NCBI GenBank assembly: GCA_021812735.1
Contig: JAKAMV010000199.1
Location: 1 to 12,424 of the forward strand
Direction: 5' to 3'
Source of the DNA: Chloroflexota bacterium
GTDB lineage: Bacteria; Chloroflexota; Limnocylindria; Limnocylindrales; CSP1-4
DNA length: 12,424 bases
The notes under the pieces are model-generated. The model saw only the letters and a program-made list of their open reading frames with translations, ran no database searches and was not told the origin of the DNA. Below are positions 1 through 7,382 of the stretch, one piece after another. Position numbers and translations under genes: made by a program. Position 1 is the stretch's first letter. Every line of letters begins with the position of its first letter.

Positions 1-53
1 CCCGATCGGCGGTCGTGGTCACCGCCGTGCCACACGAGCTGGCACAGACGTGA
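1..53 (+). CDS. C-terminal end of an upstream protein (partial, unknown)
   Basis: The third reading frame is open from the window edge and ends at TGA 51-53, giving the tail RSAVVVTAVPHELAQT. The hydrophobic VVVTAV run looks like a beta strand and so like real protein. The stop overlaps the GTG at 50-52 of the next gene in a GTGA arrangement, which is typical of translationally coupled genes. Only 16 residues are visible, so no family can be named. The main alternative is that this is a chance open frame and that the downstream gene, whose own frame is also open to the window edge, starts further upstream. Confidence 0.45.
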   Translation, partial: RSAVVVTAVPHELAQT

Positions 54-1192
54 TCGAGAAGGAGTTCGGCCGCCTCGTGGCGCAGGTCGACGAGCGCAAC
101 GAGCGGGCTAGTCAGGCGCTCGCGCAGGCCCTGCGCGATGCGTTCTCGGAGGTCCGCAGCAAGCTGCCGCGGACCCTGGAGCGCTTCCTCGGCGATCAGG
201 GTGCGCTGTGTCGCCTCGTCGCGGACCTCTTCGACGAGACCCGCCGCGACTCCGCGATCGGGCGCCTGAACGACCTGCTCGGTCGCTATGTCGACGGCGA
301 CGGCAGCCGGCTGGCGCAACTGCTCGACCCGACGCGCCTCGGACCGCCCCTGTACCAGTTCCGAAGCGAAATCTCGAAGGGGTTCGAGGACCTCGCGGGG
401 CGCATTCAGGCGCTCGAGAGGGTCGCCGACGTCCGCGCTGCGGAGCGCGCGAAGTCGGCCGCCAAAGGGATCGACTTCGAAGACACGCCGGAACGGCTGC
501 TGGGCGAGATCGCCGGCGGGCTCGGGGATGCCATCGAGCGGACCGGGACGCTCCCCGGTGAGACCATCAAGGCCAAGAAGGGCGACTTCGTGCTGACCGT
601 GGATCCCAGCCGCACGCGCGGCGCGGAGCTACGGGCCGTCATCGAGTCGAAGGACCGCACGCTGAGCACGCGCCAGGTCATCGACGAGCTCGCCGCTGCG
701 CGACAGAACCGGTCGGCGCAGGCCGCGGTGATCGTCTTCACCCCGCAGCACGCGCCGGCCAACGTCGACCCACTGGCGATCGTGGGGCGCGACGTCTGGT
801 GCGTGCTCGACCCCGCCGCCCCCGACCGGCTGCCGCTCGAATGCGCGGTCCGCCTGGCGCGCATCTTCGCTCTCGACGCGCTGCGCGAGGAGCCAGTCGA
901 GGTGGACGTCGTGGCGGTGGACCAGGCCCTCGACGGGATCCGGACGCAGCTCTCCACGATCCAGGGGATGAAGGCGAGCCTGACCTCCATCACGACCGCG
1001 ACCGGCGCCGGCCCGTCGCGTCAGAGCGCGCGCAGCGCCCTGATCACGGCCTCCCACAGGGACGCGTTCGATACCGCGCCGCCCTCAGCGGGCTCGAACG
1101 GGAGCAGTGGCAAGACGCGGTCGGCGTGCCCGGCCACACGTGCCGCGAGCGCGTCGGGGAGGGCGGCGGTCGGCGCCACCACCGCGACCTGA
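50..1192 (+). CDS. PD-(D/E)XK nuclease-fold-like protein with helical flanks, C-terminus possibly truncated
   Basis: This appears to be a soluble protein of 380 residues. Residues 1-135 are charged and helix-forming. Residues 139-145 (KGIDFED) fit the G-x-x-F-E element of restriction-endonuclease-like folds. They are followed by G178-D179-F and by E199-S-K201, and then by a region rich in R, Q and N (LSTRQVIDELAAARQNRSAQ) and a beta strand (AAVIVFTP). This order E...D...ExK is the catalytic layout of the PD-(D/E)XK superfamily (Mrr-like and DUF2130-like proteins), so DNA cleavage is possible but not shown. Start GTG 50 overlaps the previous stop (GTGA); the frame stays open to the window edge, so an earlier start cannot be excluded. 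From about residue 320 the sequence becomes Ser/Ala/Arg-rich without structure, exactly where it enters the opposing oxidoreductase gene (stop at 1021). The original C-terminal helices may therefore be lost. The family assignment is my reading of motifs; the true function is unknown. Confidence 0.72.
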   Translation: MIEKEFGRLVAQVDERNERASQALAQALRDAFSEVRSKLPRTLERFLGDQGALCRLVADLFDETRRDSAIGRLNDLLGRYVDGDGSRLAQLLDPTRLGPPLYQFRSEISKGFEDLAGRIQALERVADVRAAERAKSAAKGIDFEDTPERLLGEIAGGLGDAIERTGTLPGETIKAKKGDFVLTVDPSRTRGAELRAVIESKDRTLSTRQVIDELAAARQNRSAQAAVIVFTPQHAPANVDPLAIVGRDVWCVLDPAAPDRLPLECAVRLARIFALDALREEPVEVDVVAVDQALDGIRTQLSTIQGMKASLTSITTATGAGPSRQSARSALITASHRDAFDTAPPSAGSNGSSGKTRSACPATRAASASGRAAVGATTAT

Positions 1193-2058
1193 GCGAGCAA
1201 CTCGTCGTCCACGAGCGCCGTCATCTCGTTCCAGCGTCCGGTCGCTGCCAGGCGACCCAGCCGTTCACCGACGTGCGCGTAGCCGTGCCGTGCCAGCACT
1301 CCTTGGTAGCTCGGCGTCGAGGCGTAGAAGGCGATGCGGCCGCGCACCTGTTCGCGGAGCGAGGGGTCGTCGCTCGGCGCGAGGAAGACCGGCACGATGC
1401 GCTCCACGTGCGCTCCAGGCCCCCGCGCCGCCTCCCCCTCCGCGAGGGCTGGCTCGAGCACCTCCGCCAGATAGCGCGCCGTGTGGAACGGGTGCACCTG
1501 GAAGCCATCCGCGACACGACCCGCGAGCCGGGCGAGTCCCGGGCCGACGCCCGCGATCGAGAGCGGGATCCGCGGCCGGCCCCCCGACGGCTCGAACGCC
1601 AGGGGTGGCGGACTGAAGAATGCGGGCATCAACGAAAGGTCCAGATGCGCGGACTGGACGCGGAACGGCGCCCCTTCCTGCCACGTTGCCCAGGCGGCAC
1701 GGACCGCCGAGATCCACTCCGCCAGACGCGGGGCGGGCGCTGTCCAGGGCATCCCGAAGCGCCGCTCGACGTGCGCGCGGACCTGGGTCCCGAGCCCGAG
1801 CTGAAACCGACCCCCAGAGAGTGCGGCGAGGTCGAAGGCGGCTTGCGCGATCACGGTCGGGCTGCGCGCGAACGCCACCGCGACGCCGGTGCCCACCTCG
1901 ATCCTGCGCGTCACCGTCAACGCGAGCGCAGCCGCGACGAACGGCTCGTGCTCGGTCTCCGCCAGCCAGAGCGCGTCGAACCCGAACGCCTCGGCGCCTG
2001 CCGCGAGGCGCCCCACGGCGGTGGGCGGCGGACTGCCCGCGGCCAGGTCGACCTTCAC
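1021..2058 (-). CDS. LLM-class F420-dependent oxidoreductase (TIGR03617 / MSMEG_2256-like)
   Basis: A luciferase-like (bacterial luciferase fold) TIM-barrel oxidoreductase of 345 residues, a normal length for the family, predicted to use F420 or a flavin in the cytoplasm. Family signatures are seen: FGFDALWLAETEHEPFVAAA near the N-terminus, RIEVGTGVAVAFARSP, LSGGRFQLGLGTQVRAHVER and, near residues 260-300, TPSYQGVLARHGY followed by GRWNEMTALVDDELL. The last two resemble the TIGR03617 subfamily of F420-dependent enzymes. The substrate is unknown. I chose GTG 2058 (VKVDLAAG) because it lies 16 bases after the alaX stop and has GGGGG just upstream; the longer frame to 2190 would run through the alaX gene and adds only arginine-rich shadow residues. 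It is probably co-transcribed with alaX. Its last 172 bases overlap the opposing nuclease-like gene, but its own C-terminus looks complete. Confidence 0.9.
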   Translation of the reverse strand: MKVDLAAGSPPPTAVGRLAAGAEAFGFDALWLAETEHEPFVAAALALTVTRRIEVGTGVAVAFARSPTVIAQAAFDLAALSGGRFQLGLGTQVRAHVERRFGMPWTAPAPRLAEWISAVRAAWATWQEGAPFRVQSAHLDLSLMPAFFSPPPLAFEPSGGRPRIPLSIAGVGPGLARLAGRVADGFQVHPFHTARYLAEVLEPALAEGEAARGPGAHVERIVPVFLAPSDDPSLREQVRGRIAFYASTPSYQGVLARHGYAHVGERLGRLAATGRWNEMTALVDDELLAQVAVVAPTAALPDALAARVAGHADRVLPLLPFEPAEGGAVSNASLWEAVIRALRAL

Positions 2059-2074
2059 GTGACCCCCGCACCCG

Positions 2075-2830
2075 TCACGGCGCGTCGGCCACCTCGAGGC
2101 GGATCCGCTTGTTGATGCGTCCCTTCGACTCGTAGCCGGTGACCCGGATCCGCCCAACCTCGCGCGTGTTGGCCACATGCGTGCCGCCATCGGCCTGCAG
2201 GTCGAGCCCGACGATCTCGACCGTCCGCACCTCCCGGATCCCCTCGGGCAGCAAGTTGACCTTCGTACGGATCAGGTCGGGGATGGCGAACGCCTCCTCG
2301 CGGGGCAGGACGCGGACCCGCACGTCGCGCGCCGCCGCCAGTTCGGTGTTCACCTTCGCCTCGATCTCGCCGACGAGCTCCCCGGACATGTGCTCGAACT
2401 CGAAGTCCATGCGGCCAGCGCCCGGTTCCATGTTGCCGCCCGTCACCTGCGCGCCATAGTCGCGCCAGACCACGCCGCAGAGCGCGTGAAGCGCGGTGTG
2501 CGTGCGCATCAGGAGATGGCGCCGCTCCCAGTCGATATCGACGCGGACCCGGAGCCCGGGCTCCGGGCCGTCCTCCGCTGCGACACCCGACAGCACGTGC
2601 ACGATCCCCTCGCCGGCCCGACGCGCGGACGCCACCTGCCAGCGCTGGCCGCCCCACACGGGGTCGAGCGCGAGCAGCGTCCCGGTATCGGCCGGCTGGC
2701 CGCCGCCGCCCGGATAGAAGACGGTCCGGTCGAGCCGCACCAGGAGCCCTTCGGGTGTCGCCTCGACCGCCTCAACAGTCGCCTCGCACGATCGCGCATA
2801 GGCATCGCGGTAGCAGATCGCGTCGGTCAT
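2075..2830 (-). CDS. alaX: Alanyl-tRNA editing protein (AlaX type)
   Basis: A free-standing homologue of the AlaRS editing domain; such proteins hydrolyse mischarged Ser-tRNA(Ala) (or Gly-tRNA(Ala)) in the cytoplasm. The 251-residue length fits the medium AlaX-M form: an N-terminal barrel with FYPGGGGQPADTG (residues 38-50) and then the editing domain. Zinc ligands H111 and H115 (RTHTALHALC) are present, as is H218 in the ADGGTHV loop (213-219). The Cys of the usual CGGTHV motif is Asp (D214) here; I believe related bacterial AlaX proteins share this, so it need not mean loss of activity. The C-terminal GYESKGRINKRIRL resembles the usual end of the domain. ATG 2830 is preceded by GGGGAG with a 5-base spacer, a good ribosome-binding site. 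It is the first gene of a likely two-gene unit with the oxidoreductase. Confidence 0.93.
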   Translation of the reverse strand: MTDAICYRDAYARSCEATVEAVEATPEGLLVRLDRTVFYPGGGGQPADTGTLLALDPVWGGQRWQVASARRAGEGIVHVLSGVAAEDGPEPGLRVRVDIDWERRHLLMRTHTALHALCGVVWRDYGAQVTGGNMEPGAGRMDFEFEHMSGELVGEIEAKVNTELAAARDVRVRVLPREEAFAIPDLIRTKVNLLPEGIREVRTVEIVGLDLQADGGTHVANTREVGRIRVTGYESKGRINKRIRLEVADAP

Positions 2831-3002
2831 CGCAGCTCCCCAGTGCTCGTTCGCGCCGTGCGCGCCCGCGGTCCTGTGCGCCGGCGGTGATCAGCGCCGT
2901 TTGCCTCGCCGCCCTGGGTCTGCCGTGCGGGGTCCGCAGCTCCGGGACGACGCCGCGCGGCCGTGTCGGGGCCGAGCGCACGGCACGCGACCGGCCGGTG
3001 GC

Positions 3003-3524
3003 TCACTGGATCGTGAACGTGCCCTTCATCCCCGCCTGGTAGTGGCCCGGCACCATACAGCCAAAGCCAAGCGGCGCGCTACTGTCGTTGAACGTGTAGT
3101 CGAACGTTCGCGTGCCCGAGGTGAAATCGCCCGTCCCCGTCAGGTTGGCGATGTTGCCGGCTTCGAGGTCGCTCACGTTCCCCACGTAGAGGTCGTGGAC
3201 GAAGCCGGCCGTGTTCGTCACCTTGAAGTGGTACGTCTGCCCCTTCTTGACGGTGATGTTCGTGACCGGCTTCCCGCTCGGATCGGTGATCTGGAGCGAA
3301 GCGGTCTCGACGAGGTCGATCTCGTTGGCCGACCCACCGGACGCCGGGGCGCCGGGCGAGGCGGCTGCGAGGCCCGACGCCGCGGGGCCGCCCGCTTGGG
3401 GGGTGGCCACCGGCGGCACATACGTCCAGCCGGGGCCGGCCGCGCTGGCACAAGCCGCGAAGACGAGCGCGGCGACCAAGGGCACGATCACAGGGCCGAA
3501 GAGGGACCGAAGACGCTTCTCCAT
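3003..3524 (-). CDS. Cupredoxin-like copper lipoprotein (plastocyanin/azurin type)
   Basis: A small electron-transfer or copper-binding protein, predicted to be exported and lipid-anchored. From ATG 3524 it has 173 residues. MEKRLRSLF gives a basic n-region, PVIVPLVAALVF the hydrophobic core, and FAAC (C25) a plausible lipobox. A Pro/Ala/Gly/Ser-rich linker (about 26-66) follows, then a cupredoxin beta sandwich. Type 1 copper ligands are all visible: H110 (GFVHDLYVGN), C156, H161 and M166 in GCMVPGHYQAGM, with the C-x4-H-x4-M spacing. The partner redox protein is unknown. Start choice is uncertain: ATG 3533 lies three codons upstream and an open frame extends to 3611, but only the 3524/3533 starts give a tight signal peptide. 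Neither has a clear ribosome-binding site. It is a separate minus-strand gene, 172 bases before alaX and 136 bases after the regulator. Confidence 0.92.
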   Translation of the reverse strand: MEKRLRSLFGPVIVPLVAALVFAACASAAGPGWTYVPPVATPQAGGPAASGLAAASPGAPASGGSANEIDLVETASLQITDPSGKPVTNITVKKGQTYHFKVTNTAGFVHDLYVGNVSDLEAGNIANLTGTGDFTSGTRTFDYTFNDSSAPLGFGCMVPGHYQAGMKGTFTIQ

Positions 3525-3549
3525 GCCCCGCATTGTCGCCGAAAGCCCG

Positions 3550-3569
3550 GGCCCGTGCCGCCACGGGCC
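3550..3569 (-). terminator. GC-rich hairpin after the LuxR regulator gene
   Basis: GGCCCGTG and CACGGGCC form a perfect 8-bp stem with a 4-base loop. It lies 92 bases past the regulator stop and upstream of the cupredoxin start. There is no T tract, so it could be a weak terminator, a factor-dependent site or a leader hairpin of the cupredoxin message. Confidence 0.35.
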
Positions 3570-3660
3570 TACCGGGTCGATGGCCACGGGGACGGCGGAT
3601 TGGGCGGTCACCGCGTGGCAAGCTTGGGGCGCGGGATTAGGCGGTCGCGGCGGGGCAGCC

Positions 3661-6600
3661 CTACGGCCGCCGCGCCAGCGGTTTCGGCGGCGGCACGAGC
3701 CCGAGCCGCAGCGCCACCGTGGCCGCCTCGACGCGGCCCGCCACCCCGAGCTTCTGCAAGATGTTCCGCACGTGGACCGCCACCGTCCGCTCGCTGATGA
3801 AGAGCCGCCCCGCGATCTCCCGGTTCGTACGCCCCTCGGCGAGGACCGCGAGCACCTCCTTCTCGCGCGGGCTCAGGCTGAACGGGTCGGCCGGCACGGT
3901 TTCGGTCGGGCCCGCCAGCCGCATGGCGAGACTGGGGCGTGCCCAATCCACGCCCGCGGAGGTCGCGCTCGGTGCTCCGGCCGCCACGCGGGCGCCAACG
4001 GGAGCGGCACCGGTGAGCACCTCCTCCGCCTCGCTCGGCAGCGTGATCCGAGCGCGCGCGGCCAGGCGGGCCAGCTCACGGCGGAGTGGCTGTGCGCCGA
4101 GCTCACCCGCGATCCGCCAAGCCTCGAAGAGGGCCGCCCGCGCCCATGCCCGATCCACCCGCGCGCCCGGTGTGTCGGGCCGCGATCGCAGCACCGCCTC
4201 CGCTTCGCGCCATCGCGCGTGGGCCACCCGATACGGATTGGGTACCGCGGCCCACTGCTCGGCAAGCCGTGCCCACGCGGCGGGGTCGGGCTCCCCGACG
4301 ATCCGCGTCCGGTGGGCACGCGCGGTCGCGAGGTGCAGGTCGGCCTCACGTCGTGCTCCCAGTGCCGGCGACATGCCGCCCGCCTCGACCCGCCGCTGGG
4401 CCTCTGCCAGCACCGCGTCCCCCCACGCCAGCACCTCGGCCACCGTCGCAGCGTCGCGCCGTTCGCGGGCGTCCTCGGCCACCGCCGCGGCGGCCTCGAG
4501 CGTGGTCGACGCCGCGATCGCGGCTTGCGCCCAGTCGTCGCTGCGGAGCACCCGCAGCCAGCCGCGTTCGGCGGCGCGCCGCGCGTCTTGCACGTCCTCG
4601 CGCCAGAGCGCGAAGCTCACCGTCGCGCGCTCGACCTCGGCCGTCCACTGCGAATCCGGCACCGCCTCCTGCTGCACGAGGAGCTGGCCCAGCAGCCGCC
4701 CCGCCTCTTCGTCCGACGAGGACTCGACCCGGACGCAGGTGAGCCAGACGAGCGGGTTGAAGCGGGCCACACCGGACGGGCTCCACTCGAGCGCCTCGTG
4801 GCACATCGCCTCGGCCTCGGCCCAGCGCCCCAGCACGAACAGCGTGTCGCCGCCGTTCCCCCGCAGGAACGCGCCATAGACCGCCTCCTGGCCCCACCGC
4901 CGTGCCTCGGCGATCCCCTCGTCCACCACCGCGAGCGCCTCGGCCCGCCGCGAGTCGAGCTCCAGCAGCGTCGTCTGATTGGCGTAGGAGCGCATCAGGT
5001 CGTCCAGGCGGCCCGCTCGACGCGCGATCGCCGACGCCTCCCGCAGCAGTGCGAGGCCGCCCTCGAGGTCGCCCCGGTAGGCGTCGTCCACGCCCAGCGT
5101 GCAGATCGCGTGTCCGAGCTCGGCTAGCGCCGGCTCCCCCGCCTCGCGCGCCGTCGCGATCGCGTCGCGGGCCCAGCGCGCGCTCTCTTCGAAGCGGCCC
5201 TCCAGCATCAGCGCCTGCGCCAGGGCGCCGAGCACCCGCGCGCGCTCGGGAGACGGCCCAGGTGGTGCGACCTGCACACCGCTGCGAAAGGCGTCCAGTG
5301 CCTCGTCCACCTCACCGGCCGCCCACTGATACCGGCCGAGTCGCTCATAGAGCGACGCGAGCTCGAGCGCTCGGCGCTCGCGCGCCTCGCGCCCGCGCGC
5401 GAGCATGCCCGACAGCTCCGGAGCGGCCGCGCGTGCCTCGATCGAGTGCACGGCCAGGGCGGCCGCGCGGCGGAACGCGCCGTCGACGAAGGCGGCCTCG
5501 GCGGCCCGCGCCAGGAGCGCTGGCCGGTCCCACTGGGGGCGCTGGCTCGGGCGCTGCCGGTCGACCGGTTCTGCTGCCTCAGACTGCTCGGACTCCGGCC
5601 CTGCTGAAGACTCGGGCAAGCCGGAGGCACCAGTGGGCCCTGGCCCCTGCTCCTTCTCACGTCCTCTGAGCGAATCGAGCTCGAGCGCCCGCAGGTAGTG
5701 CTCCAGCGCCGTGCCGCCAGGGTCCAGCGCTTCGGCGGCGATCCCAGCGGCCACATGCGCGGCGCGCGCTCGATCCAGGCACAAGGCACGCTCCCAATGC
5801 CAGGCCTCTTCGTCGGGCGGACCAGCGCACCACTCCGCGACCGCGGCATGGATCGCCTGGCGGCCGGCCGGGTCGAGGAGCGCCTCGACCGTCTCAGCGT
5901 AGCGTTCGTGGGCGATCTGGACGCGGTCCCCGTCACGCACCACCAGCTCGCTCTCGACCGCCTCGGCCAGCGCCGGCTCGCTGAGGGCGGCGCCGTTGAC
6001 CCGCAGCCCCGCCAGCGCTGCGGGCTCGATGGGACGCCGGACGGTCGCCAGTACACGCACCCAGCGGGCCGCCCCGGTCCCGAGCAGCGCCAGCCGCGCC
6101 TCCACCAGCTCATCGAACGAGTCGGAGAGGCGCGTGCCCGGCACCAGCCGGCGCGCGGTCAGGAGCTGCCGGGCGACGAGCGGGTTCCCGCCGGAGCGCT
6201 CGACGATCGCCGCCAGGAGACCGGCGGATGCCCGCTCGCCCGTCTCGGCCTCGATGAACCGGAGCAGCTCGTCGGGCCGGAACGGCTCCAGCGCGATCTG
6301 CTCCACCGTCGCGTCCTCGCCGAGCAGCGCCGCGACGCGACGGAACGGATGGCGCCGATCGAGTTCATCGGGGTGATACGCGCCGACCAAACAGATCGGC
6401 AGCGCCACGTCGAGCCCCAGCATGAACTCGACGAAGGCGCGCGTGCCCGGGTCGGCCCAGTGCAGGTCGTCGAGCGCAAGCAGGACCGCGCCGCCGGACG
6501 CGAGGCGGCCCAGGACGCCGAGCACTGCCTCCACGAAGCGACCGCGGCGCTGGTCGGGGCCCGTCTGCATCGCCGTCTCGGCGGGGCACGCGGCCCGGAT

Positions 6601-6933
6601 CCGGGCCGCGTGCCGGGGCAGCAGCTGGGCGATCTCTCCGGCCGCGGGGCCGAGCAGTTCCGGTAGCCGCGCGTCAGGGAGCGCGGCGAGCGGCCCCTCG
6701 AGGGCCGCCGCGAGCGCTGCGTACGGGTGGCCGGCCCACGGCTCGACCGCCGCGCCACGGGCCACGACCACGCCGGACTCGCCGGCCAGGCGTCGTTCGA
6801 GCTCGGCGAGGAGCGTGCTGACGCCGCTGCCGGTGGCGCCGGTCAAGACGACCCGCGAAAGGCGGCCTTGTGCCGCGCGCTCGAGGGCGGTGCCGAGTCG
6901 TCCGAGCTCGCGTTCTCGCCCGACGATTGCCAT
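3661..6933 (-). CDS. LuxR-family transcriptional regulator with AAA/STAND ATPase domain (large, LAL-like), Walker A Lys missing
   Basis: A cytoplasmic transcription regulator of 1090 residues, the size of LAL (MalT-like) activators. The N-terminal ATPase module begins at MAIVGRERELGRL. The Walker A loop at about residues 32-40 reads GATGSGVST, so valine replaces the invariant lysine. Walker B is intact (LLALDDLHWAD, about 151-161) and RSGGNPLVARQLL follows near 250. The middle is alpha-helical and TPR-like, interrupted near residue 430-475 by a Gly/Pro/Glu/Ser-rich linker. The C-terminal 70 residues are a LuxR/GerE helix-turn-helix: LSPREKEVLAVLAEGRTNRE, then SERTVAVHVRNILQKLGV. ATG 6933 is chosen over GTG 6939 because TATCCT lies exactly 6 bases before it and there is no ribosome-binding site, suggesting a leaderless mRNA. 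Target genes and ligand cannot be read from the sequence; neighbours (cupredoxin, hspR) give no clear clue. Confidence 0.93.
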   Translation of the reverse strand: MAIVGRERELGRLGTALERAAQGRLSRVVLTGATGSGVSTLLAELERRLAGESGVVVARGAAVEPWAGHPYAALAAALEGPLAALPDARLPELLGPAAGEIAQLLPRHAARIRAACPAETAMQTGPDQRRGRFVEAVLGVLGRLASGGAVLLALDDLHWADPGTRAFVEFMLGLDVALPICLVGAYHPDELDRRHPFRRVAALLGEDATVEQIALEPFRPDELLRFIEAETGERASAGLLAAIVERSGGNPLVARQLLTARRLVPGTRLSDSFDELVEARLALLGTGAARWVRVLATVRRPIEPAALAGLRVNGAALSEPALAEAVESELVVRDGDRVQIAHERYAETVEALLDPAGRQAIHAAVAEWCAGPPDEEAWHWERALCLDRARAAHVAAGIAAEALDPGGTALEHYLRALELDSLRGREKEQGPGPTGASGLPESSAGPESEQSEAAEPVDRQRPSQRPQWDRPALLARAAEAAFVDGAFRRAAALAVHSIEARAAAPELSGMLARGREARERRALELASLYERLGRYQWAAGEVDEALDAFRSGVQVAPPGPSPERARVLGALAQALMLEGRFEESARWARDAIATAREAGEPALAELGHAICTLGVDDAYRGDLEGGLALLREASAIARRAGRLDDLMRSYANQTTLLELDSRRAEALAVVDEGIAEARRWGQEAVYGAFLRGNGGDTLFVLGRWAEAEAMCHEALEWSPSGVARFNPLVWLTCVRVESSSDEEAGRLLGQLLVQQEAVPDSQWTAEVERATVSFALWREDVQDARRAAERGWLRVLRSDDWAQAAIAASTTLEAAAAVAEDARERRDAATVAEVLAWGDAVLAEAQRRVEAGGMSPALGARREADLHLATARAHRTRIVGEPDPAAWARLAEQWAAVPNPYRVAHARWREAEAVLRSRPDTPGARVDRAWARAALFEAWRIAGELGAQPLRRELARLAARARITLPSEAEEVLTGAAPVGARVAAGAPSATSAGVDWARPSLAMRLAGPTETVPADPFSLSPREKEVLAVLAEGRTNREIAGRLFISERTVAVHVRNILQKLGVAGRVEAATVALRLGLVPPPKPLARRP

Positions 6934-6939
6934 ACCCAC

Positions 6940-6945
6940 AGGATA
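6940..6945 (-). promoter_or_regulatory. Candidate -10 of a leaderless promoter for the LuxR regulator
   Basis: On the minus strand TATCCT is followed by six bases (GTGGGT) and then ATG. A TAnnnT hexamer at this distance would place transcription start at or next to the A of the start codon. No convincing -35 is seen. Confidence 0.4.
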
Positions 6946-7047
6946 CGGGCGCCGCGGCGTCCTGGGCTCGGGAACGAGGCGGAGAACAACGCGACGGGCG
7001 ACGCCATCGAGGCAGCCCGGTGCCCCGGCAGGAGGACGGGGTGTCCG

Positions 7048-7368
7048 TCAGTCACCCGTCACCAGGCGGATCGTGTCGTCGATGGCGGACCGCATCTCCT
7101 CGGCGGTCGCGTCGGATGGGACGGCATCGAGGCGGTCGAGCATGTCGAGCGCCAGCCCAAGGCCGGCCACATTGATCCCGCGCTCGTCGACCAACATCCG
7201 AATGCGTTCGAGTCGACGGAGGTCCGCGTTCGAATACAACCGCTGGTTGCCCTGCTGCCGAGCGGGCCGGAGGAGACCGGCCCGCTCGTACTTGCGCAGG
7301 GTCTGCGGATGCATGCGGGCCAGGCGGGCCGCGACCGCGATGGCGTAGAGCGGTTCGCGGTCGTCCAC
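7048..7368 (-). CDS. hspR: HspR-like MerR-family heat-shock repressor
   Basis: A 106-residue DNA-binding regulator of the MerR superfamily, close to HspR, which in actinobacteria represses chaperone genes by binding the HAIR inverted repeat. Residues 6-50 form the winged helix-turn-helix: PLYAIAVAARLARMHPQTLR, then KYERAGLLRPAR and NQRLYSNADLRRLERI. The MHPQTLR(K/Q)YE recognition segment is the HspR hallmark. The next part, LVDERGINVAGLGLALDML, matches the region after the HTH in HspR. GTG 7368 was chosen because it lies 14 bases after the hsp20 stop and has GGGG at a workable distance; the open frame upstream to 7845 is only a shadow of hsp20. HspR is more often linked to dnaK-grpE-dnaJ; here it follows hsp20, implying an autoregulated small heat-shock operon. 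The C-terminal 25 residues are variable and acidic. Confidence 0.92.
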   Translation of the reverse strand: MDDREPLYAIAVAARLARMHPQTLRKYERAGLLRPARQQGNQRLYSNADLRRLERIRMLVDERGINVAGLGLALDMLDRLDAVPSDATAEEMRSAIDDTIRLVTGD

Positions 7369-7382
7369 AACCTGGTCCCCGG

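Noticed and set aside
799..2115. Long + strand open frame of 438 codons opposite the LLM oxidoreductase
   Set aside because: Arg/Pro/His-rich translation without any domain; it is the antisense shadow of a clear LLM-family gene in GC-rich DNA.
2990..2999. ACCGGCCGGT palindrome just after the cupredoxin stop as a terminator
   Set aside because: No loop and no T tract; a 10-base GC palindrome is expected by chance in this composition.
2831..3002. A small gene or promoter in the gap between alaX and the cupredoxin gene
   Set aside because: No frame with a ribosome-binding site or plausible protein, and no convincing -10/-35 for alaX; only the GGGGAG ribosome-binding site is clear.
3211..5127. 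Long + strand open frame of 638 codons across the cupredoxin and LuxR genes
   Set aside because: It spans two well-supported genes on the other strand, has no recognisable domain and a composition typical of antisense frames.
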